DNA of 64,000 nt from assembly GCF_037055355.1 (NCBI RefSeq), contig NZ_CP146350.1, positions 124,001 to 188,000 of the forward strand, given 5' to 3'. Each line of letters starts with the position of its first letter. Position 1 is the first letter of the stretch. The notes beneath the pieces are model-generated. The model did no database searches. It was not told the origin of the DNA and saw only the letters and a program-made list of their open reading frames with translations. The DNA is from Streptomyces sp. DG1A-41 (GTDB lineage Bacteria > Actinomycetota > Actinomycetes > Streptomycetales > Streptomycetaceae). The translations under genes and the position numbers were made by a program. Shown in pieces: positions 6,338-15,597 of the stretch.

Positions 6338-9300
6338 CTACGCCCGCACCGGCCGGGCCACCCCGCTCTGAAGCCGCTCGCGGACCTGCTGACCCAGGTC
6401 GTTGAGGCGCAGGGCGAGTCGTGCCGCGGCGTCGTAGAGGGTGTGGACCGCCTGGAGGCGTTCCAGGCGCGGGGCCAGGGCCGAGAGGGCGATGGCCAGG
6501 GCCACACCGGCCCAGCCCACGGGGCCCAGCGGGGTACAGCCGAAGAAGTGGCTGACGCCGGGCGTCTGGACGAGGGCGGCGAGAACGGCGGCCGAGCCAA
6601 GAGCGGTCGCCCACACCAGCGGGCTCTGGCGCCGGCCGGAGAGGGTCTGCACGAGCTGGGCGCCGACCACGCCGCACAGGGCCATGGTGGTGGACCGGCG
6701 TTCGGTGCCGGGCGTGAGGCGGCCGATGAGGTAGGCCGTGACCGCGCCGAGGCACGTGGTGATGCCCCGGCGCCGGATGGAGCGCAGCAGCGGCGTGCCG
6801 AGGGCGTCGAGGCCCATCGGCCCGGTCGCGGCGTGCTCGGCCGTCGAGGGGTCGTCGCTCGGCGTGACGGCCACCGCCATGGCCGGGAACATGTCGGTGA
6901 GCAGGTTGACCAGCAGCAGCTGCCGCGTCGACAGGGGCGAGGCGCCGGCCAGCAGGGTGCCGAGGACACTGAAGCCGACCTCGCCGGCGTTGCCGCCGAT
7001 GAGGATGCTCACCGCGTCGGCGACGCTGCGCCACAGGGCACGGCCCTCGGCGACCGCGTCCACCAGGACGGACAGGTCGCCGGAGGTGAGCACGAGGTCG
7101 GCGGCGTTGCGGGCGGCCGCGGAGCCGCGGGCCTCGACGCCGACTCCGACGTCGGCGGCGCGGATGGCGGCCGCGTCGTTCGCGCCGTCACCGGCCATCG
7201 CCACGACTCGCCCGGCCTGTTGCAGGGCCTCCACGACGTGCAGCTTCTGCTCGGGTGCGACCCGGGCGATGACGCCCGCACCCCGCAGCACCCGGACGCG
7301 TTCGCGGCGCTCCATGGCGACGAGTTCGTCGCCGGTCACCGCCTCGGTCTCCTCCGGCCAGCCCAGTTGAAGGGCTATGGCGCGGGCGGTCTGCGGATGG
7401 TCGCCGGTGAGCATGACGGGCAGGATGCCGGAGCGGCGCAGTTCCGTGAGCAGGGCCTGCGAGGTCTCGCGCGGGACGTCGGCGAGGGCGACGAAACCGC
7501 TGAAGACCAGGTCCGCGAGCGGCGCGTCGAGTTCGGCGTCGGCGTCGTCGGCTCGGCAGGGGCGCCGGGCGACGGCGAGGACGCGCAGGCCCTGGCCCGC
7601 CAGCTCGTGGGCGGTGTCGGTCGCGTCGTCGGGCAGGTCCCGGCAGGCGGGCAGGATCGTCTCCGGGGCGCCCTTGACGACGAGGAGCTCGCCGAAGTCC
7701 GGGTCGCCGTCGCGGCCGACCGCCGCGGCGTAGCCCCGCCGCGTCTCGAAGGGCAGCTCACCGGTCGGTGTCCAGCCCTGGTCGGGCGGGGCCACGTCGA
7801 GGACGGCCTCGTCGGTGGCGTGCGCGACGCGCCGGCCCTGGCCCGTCTCCTCCTGCGGGCAGGCACGCGCGGCCAGGCGCAGGATCGGCACGGCCTGTTC
7901 GGTGTCCACGGGCAGTACGGTGCCGTCGGCCGTGGCGACGCGGACCAGGCGCAGTGTGTTCTCGGTGAGGGTGCCGGTCTTGTCGAAGCAGACGGTGTCG
8001 ACCCGCCCGAGCGCCTCGAGGGTGCGTGGGGTGCGGACCAGGACGCCGCGGCGGGACAGCCGGCGGGCGGCGGCCATCTGCGCGACCGTCGCGACGAGCG
8101 GGAGTCCCTCGGGTACGGCGGCGACCGCGACCGCGACACCGCCGCTGACGGCGCGTCGTACGGGGCTGCCGCGCAGCAGGGACAGCCCGGTGACGGCCGC
8201 GCCGCCGGTGAAGGTGACCGGCAGTGCCTTGCGGGTCAGTTCCTGGAGCCGGGCCTGGACGCCGGCCGGGGGCGGGGTGCGGGCGGCGAGCGTGACGGCG
8301 CGGCCCGCCTCGGTCTGGTCGCCGGTGTTCACGACGAGCGCGGTGGCGCGTCCGGCCACGACGGTCGTGCCCTCGAACACCATGCAGGTGCGCTGGGCCA
8401 CGGGCAGACCGGGGGTGGCCTCGACGGCCTTGGTGACCGGCAGGGACTCGCCGGTGAGCGCCGACTCGTCGACCTCGAGACCGTCGACGTCGAGCAGCCG
8501 GGCGTCGGCGGGCACGACGTCGCCGGCGCCGAGGGTGATCTCGTCGCCGGGGCGCAGCCGGGCGGCGTCGACGGTGACGGTGCGCCTGCGGCCGTCCCGC
8601 TTGCGGGCCTTGGGCTGCTGCCGGGCGGCCAGCCGGGCCAGTGCCTGTTCGGCGCGCAGCCGTTGGAGTCCGCCCGTCACGGCGTTGAGGTCCATGGCGC
8701 CGACGACCAGCAGCGCGTCGACGAGCGAGCCGAGCAGCGCCGAGGCGACGGCGCCCGTGGCCAGGACGGGGGTGAGCGGATCGTCGAGTTCGCGGCGTAC
8801 GGCGCCGGCCGCCTGCCAGGTCCAGCGGACGGGGGCCACGGCCGGGTGGCGGCCGAGGCGAGCGGCCCGTTGCCGCGAGCGGTCGGCGAGCAGGGCCAGT
8901 CCGCTGGGCTCGCCGTCGTGGCGGGGCCGTCCCAGCCGGTCACGGGCCTCGTCGGGTTCCAGGGCGTGCCAGGGGATGTGCAGCCGGGGCGGGGGCGGGG
9001 TGGCCCGGGCTACCCGGGTGGCTTCGAGCCAGCCCGTGAGCAGGGCGTTCGCGGCGGCGATGTTGACGGGGGCGTGCCGGGTGAGGGGCCACAGCAGCCG
9101 GCGGCCCGGGGGCTGCCCGCCGCGCGCGACCAGGAGCCCGGACAGGGCCGCTCCCGCGCGGGCCAGGGTCTGCGAGCGGCGTGCGACACGCCGGGCCGCC
9201 GGGATCGCCGTCAGCAGCCGCCAGACGTCGGCGAGTCCGCCCGGGGCCAGCGCGTCGGCGCCCCAGGAGACGGCCGCCCGGCCGTCGGTGAGGGCGATGG

Positions 9301-10675
9301 CCACGTCGCCGGCGGGCAGCCCGGCCGCCACGTGCCCGTCGCCGGACTCGGGCAGGCGGGCGACGGTCACCACGACGTGTCCGTCGTCCTGGAGGGCTTG
9401 TACGACGTCTCCGAACGGCTTGCTGCTCGGGGCGACCTCGTCGGCGAGCCGGGTGATGTCCTTCAGGTCGGAGCCGGCCGCGATCACGACGTGCAGTCCT
9501 GCCCGGCGGGCGGCGTCGAGGACGGCCTCGGCATAGGGATGGATCGGGTCGTCGGGCAGTCCGTCGGAGTCGCCTTCGGCGTCCTGCCGCCGGCTGCGCA
9601 GGGCGTCGGCGTGCAGGACGAGGGCGTCGGCGATCTCCAGCTGGCGCAGGCGCTCCCCGCTGCGTACGAGGATCCCGGCGTGGGCGAGGAACGTGCCGAG
9701 GGTCGCGGCGAAGGCGGCCGGTCCGTACCGGGCCGCCTTCGGGGACCCGGCGAGGACGGCTTCGGCCGCTTCCTTCGCGGAGTGCGTGACGAGGAGGGTG
9801 GCGGCGGCGCCGGCGAGGCTTCCCGTGCTGGCGTGGGAGGCGTACTCCTGGGCGGGCGTCACCTTGAGCGGCGGCCGGGTGTCCGTGGGGCAGGGCAGGC
9901 TGGTGCGCCCTTCGTGGCAGATGTCGTCGTGCAGTGCCTCGAAGGCCGCGGCCCTGGCCACGGCTTCGGTCAGCTGGCTGCTGCGCAGCAGGCCGTCGAG
10001 CACGAGCGCCAGCGGGGTCTGGCCGACGCCGTGCGTGACGGCGTTGGCGGCGGCGAGGACGAGTTCCATGCCGGAGGTGCCGAACCGCTGCCGGAGCAGG
10101 GCCCGGAAGCGGGGGTTCTCCCGCAGCAGCGTGACGGTGGCGGTGACGATGCGTGAGGTGGGCGGCAGGCGCAGGGACCGCCCGGCCAGGGCACCGGCCG
10201 CGCCGGCGGCGTCCAGCAGGACCGCCGCCGCGGTGACGCGCACCTCGCCGGGGTCGCCGGGGTGGGTGGCCTCCTGGGCGACCGGGTCGGCGCCCTCGGT
10301 CAGGCCGAGGCGGGTGGCGAGCGCGGCGGCCCGCTCGCTGACGCGGTCGGTGACAGCGTCCTCGGCCACGGTGACCACCAGGCGGGACAGTCCCTCGTCC
10401 CAGTACGCCGCGAGCACGTCCGGGTGGTCGAGCAGGTCCCCGGCGACCTTGCGGGCGAGGCCCCCGAGGTCGCCGTCGGACCGCCGCAGGGCGATGTGGA
10501 GGCGCTGTCCCGCCCTCCAGTGCTGTTCGCCGGACAGGGCGTTGCGCGCGACGTTGCGGACCCGCCGCGTGGTGTCGTAGACGGACGTCACTCCCTGAGC
10601 GGTGCCGCGGGCGGCGTTTGCCGCCGCCCCGGCCACGGCCCCGACGAGCGGGGCGACGTCGAAGCGTGTGAACAT
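6338..10675 (-). CDS. Very large P-type cation-transporting ATPase (CtpI-like)
   Basis: Membrane pump that couples ATP hydrolysis to cation transport; the ion is not predictable. The protein is about 1445 aa, far longer than ordinary P-type ATPases, with a roughly 600-residue N-terminal extension as in the mycobacterial CtpI group. The core motifs are intact: TGES at about 741-744, PEGLP in the membrane helix, phosphorylated Asp 898 in DKTGTLTEN, and GDGANDAAAI at about 1162. C-terminal hydrophobic segments follow (LLAGASPLSTRQLLLVNLL). PEGLP rather than CPC argues against a Cu/Zn P1B pump. I use ATG 10675; a GTG at 10678 is equally possible. It sits 16 nt after a His-rich membrane protein gene, so the two are probably co-transcribed. 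Confidence 0.9.
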   Translation of the reverse strand: MFTRFDVAPLVGAVAGAAANAARGTAQGVTSVYDTTRRVRNVARNALSGEQHWRAGQRLHIALRRSDGDLGGLARKVAGDLLDHPDVLAAYWDEGLSRLVVTVAEDAVTDRVSERAAALATRLGLTEGADPVAQEATHPGDPGEVRVTAAAVLLDAAGAAGALAGRSLRLPPTSRIVTATVTLLRENPRFRALLRQRFGTSGMELVLAAANAVTHGVGQTPLALVLDGLLRSSQLTEAVARAAAFEALHDDICHEGRTSLPCPTDTRPPLKVTPAQEYASHASTGSLAGAAATLLVTHSAKEAAEAVLAGSPKAARYGPAAFAATLGTFLAHAGILVRSGERLRQLEIADALVLHADALRSRRQDAEGDSDGLPDDPIHPYAEAVLDAARRAGLHVVIAAGSDLKDITRLADEVAPSSKPFGDVVQALQDDGHVVVTVARLPESGDGHVAAGLPAGDVAIALTDGRAAVSWGADALAPGGLADVWRLLTAIPAARRVARRSQTLARAGAALSGLLVARGGQPPGRRLLWPLTRHAPVNIAAANALLTGWLEATRVARATPPPPRLHIPWHALEPDEARDRLGRPRHDGEPSGLALLADRSRQRAARLGRHPAVAPVRWTWQAAGAVRRELDDPLTPVLATGAVASALLGSLVDALLVVGAMDLNAVTGGLQRLRAEQALARLAARQQPKARKRDGRRRTVTVDAARLRPGDEITLGAGDVVPADARLLDVDGLEVDESALTGESLPVTKAVEATPGLPVAQRTCMVFEGTTVVAGRATALVVNTGDQTEAGRAVTLAARTPPPAGVQARLQELTRKALPVTFTGGAAVTGLSLLRGSPVRRAVSGGVAVAVAAVPEGLPLVATVAQMAAARRLSRRGVLVRTPRTLEALGRVDTVCFDKTGTLTENTLRLVRVATADGTVLPVDTEQAVPILRLAARACPQEETGQGRRVAHATDEAVLDVAPPDQGWTPTGELPFETRRGYAAAVGRDGDPDFGELLVVKGAPETILPACRDLPDDATDTAHELAGQGLRVLAVARRPCRADDADAELDAPLADLVFSGFVALADVPRETSQALLTELRRSGILPVMLTGDHPQTARAIALQLGWPEETEAVTGDELVAMERRERVRVLRGAGVIARVAPEQKLHVVEALQQAGRVVAMAGDGANDAAAIRAADVGVGVEARGSAAARNAADLVLTSGDLSVLVDAVAEGRALWRSVADAVSILIGGNAGEVGFSVLGTLLAGASPLSTRQLLLVNLLTDMFPAMAVAVTPSDDPSTAEHAATGPMGLDALGTPLLRSIRRRGITTCLGAVTAYLIGRLTPGTERRSTTMALCGVVGAQLVQTLSGRRQSPLVWATALGSAAVLAALVQTPGVSHFFGCTPLGPVGWAGVALAIALSALAPRLERLQAVHTLYDAAARLALRLNDLGQQVRERLQSGVARPVRA

Positions 10676-10691
10676 CACCTGTTGTCCCGAC

Positions 10692-11276
10692 TCAGCCGGT
10701 GGGCCGGCTGTCGTGTCCGTGCCGATGGGTCTGCTCCCGGTCCGGCTCCTCGCCGTGCGGTCCGTGGTGCGCGGTGGCCTCGGCGACCTGCTTCAGGGCG
10801 GAGGCGGTGGCGGTGTCGCCCACCTTGGCGGGCTGTTCGTGGACGTGGTGCTCCGGCCGGTCGTGCCGGTGGTGGGACGAGGCGAGTTTCCCGCCGGGGC
10901 CGTAGTCCGAGGTGTCCTGATCGTCCGGCCCGCCCTCACCGCCGGCTCCGGAGCGGTGCTCTTTGGCCTGTTCGGTCCCTGTGCCGCCGTTCGCTGACGC
11001 GCCGTCGGGTCGCTGTCCGGGCTTCGGCTGCGTCAGCCAGGCGACTGCCGCGCCGGTCAGCGCCACCGGCCACTCCACCACTCCGGCCACGCCGAGCACT
11101 CCGGCACCGGCGTAGACGGCCATCCGGCGACCGCGCGGCGACACCGCGCCGATCCGGTCCAGGGCGTCTCCGGCCACCTTGCCCACCTGCTCCGCACCCG
11201 GCAGATGCCTCAGCCCCGAGGCGACGGCCCGCAACGGCTGCGGAAGATCGGGCGAATGTGATGTCTCCTGGTTCAT
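10692..11276 (-). CDS. Membrane protein with His-rich tail, ATPase partner
   Basis: Protein of 194 aa from ATG 11276, preceded by GGAGGTC. About residues 45-80 are hydrophobic (YAGAGVLGVAGVVEWPVAL and on). The C-terminal half is hydrophilic, with Gly/Asp/Glu and many histidines (SSHHRHDRPEHHVHEQ, then AHHGPHGEE and HRHGHD). I do not recognise a named family. Its stop is 16 nt before the P-type ATPase start on the same strand, so an operon is likely. The His-rich tail suggests metal binding or delivery to the pump, which is inference only. Confidence 0.75.
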   Translation of the reverse strand: MNQETSHSPDLPQPLRAVASGLRHLPGAEQVGKVAGDALDRIGAVSPRGRRMAVYAGAGVLGVAGVVEWPVALTGAAVAWLTQPKPGQRPDGASANGGTGTEQAKEHRSGAGGEGGPDDQDTSDYGPGGKLASSHHRHDRPEHHVHEQPAKVGDTATASALKQVAEATAHHGPHGEEPDREQTHRHGHDSRPTG

Positions 11277-11694
11277 GGCGACCTCCACAAGCGCGTTGTC
11301 CAGCGGCTTCAACCGGTTTCCCAGCTCTTTGCCCCATATTCCGACTTTGCTGGAGCGAGCGCTTTTCTTTCTGCGCCGAGGGCTCAGCCGAGGTCTCGGC
11401 CGAGGTCCCGCAGGACGGTCACGCCGTCGTGGACGCCGCCCGCGCTGCGTGACACGTCCGGGGGTGTGCCGTGGTGGCGCACCGACCCGGGGCGTGACGG
11501 GGTTCGGGGAGGCGGCAGGGCGCCGGTCGGCAGCCGTCCCGGCCTGCGTCGGCGGACACCGGCCCTCGGCCCGGCGCTCTTCGAACCCTTCCGTGTCGGT
11601 GCGACAGCTCCGGGTACTCAGAGCAGGCACGCAGGCCGTCACGGGTCCGGGCACCGCGCGGCGGCGGGTGCCCGGTTCGGCGAATGGAGTGGTC
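11277..11694. other. 418-bp divergent intergenic region
   Basis: Gene-free region between the divergent His-rich protein gene and the nucleotidyltransferase gene. It must hold both promoters. A less GC-rich stretch lies at about 11330-11385, closer to the minus-strand gene. I see no convincing operator or gene remnant. Confidence 0.5.
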
Positions 11695-12372
11695 ATGACG
11701 CAGAACGGTGATGACGCGACGCTCGTCCGGCGACCGGGAATCCCCGATTTCCGGCTGGCCCCGGACCAGCCCGAGCCCGCGCCACCACAGGACCCGCAGG
11801 CCGACGAGCCGCCGCAGGAGCTTCCCCTGGACCGCAACCAGGCGATCCTGGAGGCGGCCAAGCAGGTCGGTGCCCTGCTGAAGCGCAAGGGGCACCTGTT
11901 CGCGCTGGCCGGAAGCGTGGCCGCTTACGCCCACGGCGGCGAGAAGAACCTCCAGCACGACGTGGACTTCGCCATCCGCCCCGAGGACGCGGACGCGGTG
12001 GCGGCCACGCTCCGCGAGGCCGGGCTGACGGTCTACACCCCGCCGGAGGACTGGTTGATCAAGGCCACGTGTTTCGGCCAGCCGGTGGACATCATCTTCG
12101 AGCTGGCGCACCGGCCGGTCGGCGCGGACCTGCTGGAGCGGGCGGAGGAGGTCTCGGTCGACTCGGTGCGCATGCCCGTGCTGGCCCCGACCGACCTGCT
12201 GTGGAGCCTGATCGCCGCCTTCTCCGAGCACCATTGCGACTTCGGCGCGGCCCTGCCCATCGCGCGTGCCCTGCGCGAGAAGGTCGACTGGGAGCGGGTA
12301 CGGCGCGAGTGCGGGGACGCGCCCATGCCCGCCGCCTTCTTCTTCCTCCTGGAGCGCCTGAACGTCATCTGA
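11695..12372 (+). CDS. Nucleotidyltransferase-fold protein
   Basis: 225-aa cytoplasmic protein; ATG 11695 is preceded by GGAG. Residues 1-45 are a Pro/Gln/Asp-rich, probably disordered leader. The nucleotidyltransferase signature begins at GSVAAYAHGG (73-82) and continues as HDVDFAI, giving the G-S motif and the D-x-D metal-binding pair. FGQPVDIIFEL adds the later conserved Asp. Substrate and partner are unknown; such domains occur in antitoxin/toxin AbiEii-like proteins and in stand-alone actinobacterial proteins. It probably forms a short operon with the BON protein (16 nt downstream) and the metallophosphoesterase. Confidence 0.75.
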   Translation: MTQNGDDATLVRRPGIPDFRLAPDQPEPAPPQDPQADEPPQELPLDRNQAILEAAKQVGALLKRKGHLFALAGSVAAYAHGGEKNLQHDVDFAIRPEDADAVAATLREAGLTVYTPPEDWLIKATCFGQPVDIIFELAHRPVGADLLERAEEVSVDSVRMPVLAPTDLLWSLIAAFSEHHCDFGAALPIARALREKVDWERVRRECGDAPMPAAFFFLLERLNVI

Positions 12373-12388
12373 TGCGGAAGGAACACCC

Positions 12389-12676
12389 ATGACTACCCAC
12401 GGCTCACAGCACACGGGCGGCGAGGAGCCGGAACAGAACCTGGAATACCGGATCGCCCACCTCCAGGACCGCCTCGCCTCCGGTGACCTCGGTGAACTGG
12501 GCGTACGGGTCGAGGCTCGCGGCCGGACGGTGCTGCTCACGGGCACCGTGCCCTCGGCGCCCTGCCGCGACGAGATCCTGCGCACCGCCCAGGACGAGCT
12601 CCCCGGCGTCCCGGTGCACAGCGACCTCGTGGTCACCGAGACGTCCTCCCCCGACCACGCGGAGGAACTCGCATGA
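12389..12676 (+). CDS. Small BON-domain protein
   Basis: 95-aa protein starting at ATG 12389 with GGAAGGA upstream. Residues about 20-85 match the BON pattern: a helix (IAHLQDRLASG), strand VRVEARGRTVLLTGTV, helix (RDEILRTAQDEL) and strand VHSDLVV. BON domains bind phospholipid or act as small sensory/adhesion modules; here there is no signal peptide. It lies between the nucleotidyltransferase and metallophosphoesterase genes and its 3' end overlaps the latter start by 4 nt (ATGA), indicating translational coupling. Confidence 0.75.
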   Translation: MTTHGSQHTGGEEPEQNLEYRIAHLQDRLASGDLGELGVRVEARGRTVLLTGTVPSAPCRDEILRTAQDELPGVPVHSDLVVTETSSPDHAEELA

Positions 12677-13436
12677 TCCGCATCGCAGCCGTCGGAGACA
12701 TCCACATGGGGTCCGGCGACCAGGGCCTGCTCCGCCCCGCCTTCGAGACCCTGCCCGAGTGCGCCGACCTGCTGCTGCTGGCCGGGGACCTGACCCGGCA
12801 CGGCACCCCCGAGGAGGCCCGGGTGGTGGCCCGGGAGGTCCGGGACCTCGGGGTTCCGGTGGTCGCCGTGCTGGGCAACCACGACCATCACGACGACCGG
12901 CCCGACGAGGTCACGGCCATCCTGCGCGACGCCCGCGCCCATGTCCTGGAGGGGCAGGGGACGGTCGTGGTCAGCGGCGGGGCGCGGATCGGCGTGGCCG
13001 GCACCAAGGGGTTCGGCGGCGGCTTCGTCGGCCGCTGCGCCGGCGAGTTCGGCGAGCCGGTCATGAAGGAGTTCGTCAGGTACTCGCGCCGGTGCGCCGA
13101 CGGCCTGCGCACGTCCCTGGAGCAGTTGGGCGAGGAGGGTTGTGACGCGCGGATCGCCCTGACCCACTTCTCCCCGTCCCGGACACGCTGGCGGGCGAGC
13201 CGCTGGAGATCTATCCGTTCCTGGGCAGCTATCTGCTGGCCGAGGCGATCGACACCGCCGGTGCCGACCTCGCGGTGCACGGGCACGCGCACGCCGGCAC
13301 GGAGCACGGCATGACGAGCGGCGGCGTGCGGGTGCGCAACGTCGCCCAGCCGGTCATCGGGCGGGCCTTCCACGTCTACCATCTGCCCGTCCGCGACCAC
13401 GCGACCACCGGGGCCGCGGTACAAGCGGCCCACTAG
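12673..13436 (+). pseudogene. Calcineurin-like metallophosphoesterase with a single-base frameshift
   Basis: Metallophosphoesterase of about 254 aa if one base is restored. The first frame (from ATG 12673) contains GDIHMGS, GDLTRHG, GNHDHH and THFSP, the first four metal-ligand motifs. After HFSP the natural sequence moves to the next frame: LEIYPFLGSYLLAEAID, then the last motif GHAHAG and a stop TAG at 13434-13436. The shift lies at about 13176, where one G seems missing from a C/G-rich run. Without it the protein ends in a nonsense tail at 13314 and lacks the GHxH ligand. It is either a recent mutation or a consensus error; everything else looks functional. Confidence 0.8.
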
Positions 13437-13454
13437 ACAGCCTGGTCCCCCATC

Positions 13455-13478
13455 CGCCGCCGGCCAACGCCGGCGGCG
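13455..13478 (+). terminator. Terminator after the metallophosphoesterase gene
   Basis: A 10-bp stem (CGCCGCCGGC at 13455-13464, GCCGGCGGCG at 13469-13478) with loop CAAC and a following TTCG, 18 nt after the stop at 13436. It likely ends the three-gene operon. Confidence 0.7.
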
Positions 13479-13536
13479 TTCGCATGTCCCGTCAGGGTCC
13501 CGCGACACGCGGCGTCCGCCGACGATCCTGTGGCAC

Positions 13537-13926
13537 GTGATGCCCCAGCAGGTGTGCGTCTCCCAGCGCAGGTTCGGCCTGACCGCGCCGTCCCAGGTCT
13601 CCACGGACGCCTGGGACGGCTACCGCGCCAAGGACGACTTCGACGACCCGCGGTCCAGCACGGTCGGCGCGGAGTTTCACCTGTACCTCATCGCCGGCGG
13701 CGGGACCGGCACCGCGAAGCCGGCCGGCTGGGAGACGTACCGCACATGAAGTACTGGCTGCGTCCGAGTCGAACTGGGCCGCGAGAACGCCCGGGTCGGC
13801 TTCCGGACCGTCTCGGCCATCACGAAACCGGGGGGCACCATCTCGACGGCCGCGTCCTTCGTCACGGTGGCGGGTTCGCCCGGCCAGAAGTCCATGGGAG
13901 ACGCGGGGCGGTCGCCGTACTGCACT
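13537..13926 (+). pseudogene. Unrecognised decayed coding region
   Basis: Between the terminator at 13478 and the protease gene at 14047 there is no intact gene. A short frame from 13537 to 13749 reads RFGLTAPSQVSTDAWDGYRA and on, then a second frame continues with NARVGFRTVSAITKPGG and ISTAASFVTVAGSPGQKSM. Both have plausible composition but I recognise no family. It may be a frameshifted remnant of a secreted protein; low confidence. Confidence 0.25.
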
Positions 13927-14046
13927 TGGCGCCCTTCACCGCACCAAAGCGCGCAAATGGGGCCGCCGTGGACATCGCGCGAGGCCGTTCAGGCAAGACC
14001 TAAGGCTCTGCCGGTAGCTACATCCGTGATCGAAGGAGACAGTCGC

Positions 14047-15423
14047 ATGGTCCACAGGCATGCCGTCACCGGCCGCCGGGCGGCCCTGACCGCGCTCGGC
14101 TTGCTCGTCGCCCCCGGGCTCCCCTCCGCCGCGGCGGCCGAGCCGACCCCCGCGGCGGGCCCCCTGCCCACCGCCTCCCAGACGCTCGGCGCCGACCGGC
14201 CGTCGGCTCCGGTGCTGCGCGCCCTGGAGCGCGACCTCCGGCTGACCCCGGCCCAGGCGTCGCGACGGCTGGTCAACGAGGCGGAGGCGGGCACCCGGGC
14301 CGGGCTGCTGCGCAACGCCCTGGGCGACCGGTTCGCGGGGGCCTGGCTGCGGGGAACGACGTCGCAGGAGCTCGTGGTGGCGACGACGGACACCGCGGAC
14401 GTGGCCGCCATCGAGGCGCAGGGCGCGAAGGCGGCCGTCGTGAAGAAGTCGCTGCGCGACCTGAAGGCGGAGAAAGAGAGGCTGGACGCGGCCGCGGCCC
14501 GGGTCAGCACCCGGGACACGCCCCTGTGGTACGTCGACGTCCCGGCGAACCGGGTCGTGGTGCAGGCCGGCAGCGAGGCCGCGGCGACCGCGTTCGTCAA
14601 GGCCGCGGGCCTCGACGGAAAGAGCGTGGGCGTCAAGGTGACGGCGAACCGGCCGCGGCTCATGGCGGACATCACCGGCGGCGACGCCTACCACGTCGAC
14701 GGCACCGCCCGCTGCTCCGTGGGCTTCTCCGTCACCAAGGGCGAGCAGGAGGGCTTCGCCTCGGCGGGACACTGCGGCAAGCAGGGCGCCAGGACGACCG
14801 GGTTCGACCAGGCGGAGCAGGGGACCTTCCAGGCCTCCACATTCCCCGGCAAGGACATGTCGTGGGTGGCCGTCAACAACCAGTGGACGGCCACGCCGAA
14901 CGTGAAGGGCGAGGGCGAGCAGAAGGTGCGGATCACCGGCTCGGTCCAGGCGCTCGTCGGCGCGGCCGTCTGCCGCTCCGGCTCCACGAGCGGCTGGCAC
15001 TGCGGCAAGGTCGAGCAGCACGACACCAGCGTCAGCTACCCCGAGGGCACAGTGAACGGGCTGACCCAGACGACGGTGTGCGCCGAGCCCGGCGACTCCG
15101 GCGGGCCGTTCGTCGCGGGCGTCCAGGCGCAGGGCGTGACCTCCGGCGGCACCGGCGACTGCACAACCGGCGGCACCACGTTCTACCAGCCCATCAACCC
15201 GCTGCTCAGCGATTTCGGCCTCACTCTGAAGACCGCTGCGGCCGATGCCCCCGCACCGGCGCCGCAGGACAACGCCGTCGCGCAGCCGTGGTCCGCGGGC
15301 CGGGTCTACGAGGCGGGGGCGACCGTGAGCCACGCAGGTGTGCGCTACCAGTGCCTCCAGGCCCACCAGGCTCACGGCGGGTGGGCGCCGGCCCGCACGC
15401 CAGCCCTGTGGCAGCGGGTGTGA
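14047..15423 (+). CDS. Streptogrisin-type S1 serine protease with chitin-binding module
   Basis: Secreted alpha-lytic/streptogrisin-family protease, 458 aa from ATG 14047 with GAAGGAGA upstream. Residues 1-31 are a signal peptide with RR in its n-region. A long alpha-lytic-type prodomain (about 45-205) acts as a folding chaperone in this family. The protease domain has His242 (SAGHC), Asp270 (GKDMSW) and Ser351 (GDSGGP), with disulfide-type cysteines. A Pro/Ala linker (about 396-410) leads to a C-terminal CBM5/12-like module (QPWSAGRVYEAGATVSH, then WAPARTPALWQRV). This is the streptogrisin C architecture. The module should tether proteolysis to chitin or cell-wall material. It is monocistronic and convergent with the decarboxylase gene. 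Confidence 0.93.
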   Translation: MVHRHAVTGRRAALTALGLLVAPGLPSAAAAEPTPAAGPLPTASQTLGADRPSAPVLRALERDLRLTPAQASRRLVNEAEAGTRAGLLRNALGDRFAGAWLRGTTSQELVVATTDTADVAAIEAQGAKAAVVKKSLRDLKAEKERLDAAAARVSTRDTPLWYVDVPANRVVVQAGSEAAATAFVKAAGLDGKSVGVKVTANRPRLMADITGGDAYHVDGTARCSVGFSVTKGEQEGFASAGHCGKQGARTTGFDQAEQGTFQASTFPGKDMSWVAVNNQWTATPNVKGEGEQKVRITGSVQALVGAAVCRSGSTSGWHCGKVEQHDTSVSYPEGTVNGLTQTTVCAEPGDSGGPFVAGVQAQGVTSGGTGDCTTGGTTFYQPINPLLSDFGLTLKTAAADAPAPAPQDNAVAQPWSAGRVYEAGATVSHAGVRYQCLQAHQAHGGWAPARTPALWQRV

Positions 15424-15597
15424 CGAAGGGTCAGGCTGTCCGGTGCCGGCGTGTTCCGTGCCGCCGGTGCCGGGCGGGCCCCGCTCCTCCTCTGCCGGCA
15501 GGGCGTACGCGGTGGCCACGAACGGGTCGTGGGCGCGGAAGCAGCGGGTGCACAGCGCGGCCGGCGCCGTGCCGGTGTCCGGCGGATGCCCAGGATC

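Noticed and set aside
3640..6969. A 1109-codon open frame on the minus strand
   Set aside because: It runs antisense through well-supported genes (YihY, SRPBCC) and partly out of frame with the flavodoxin and ATPase; its composition is Arg/Pro/Gly-rich as expected of a high-GC shadow.
6443..10156. A 1237-codon plus-strand frame opposite the P-type ATPase
   Set aside because: Pure antisense shadow: low-complexity Gly/Arg/Asp composition and no recognisable motif, while the minus strand has all P-type ATPase motifs.
13936..15519. 527-codon minus-strand frame opposite the protease gene
   Set aside because: Antisense shadow; the plus strand encodes a complete streptogrisin with catalytic triad and signal peptide.
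15424..15597. Possible small gene between the protease and decarboxylase genes
   Set aside because: A short minus-strand frame has plausible residues but no start, ribosome site or recognisable family; too weak to report.
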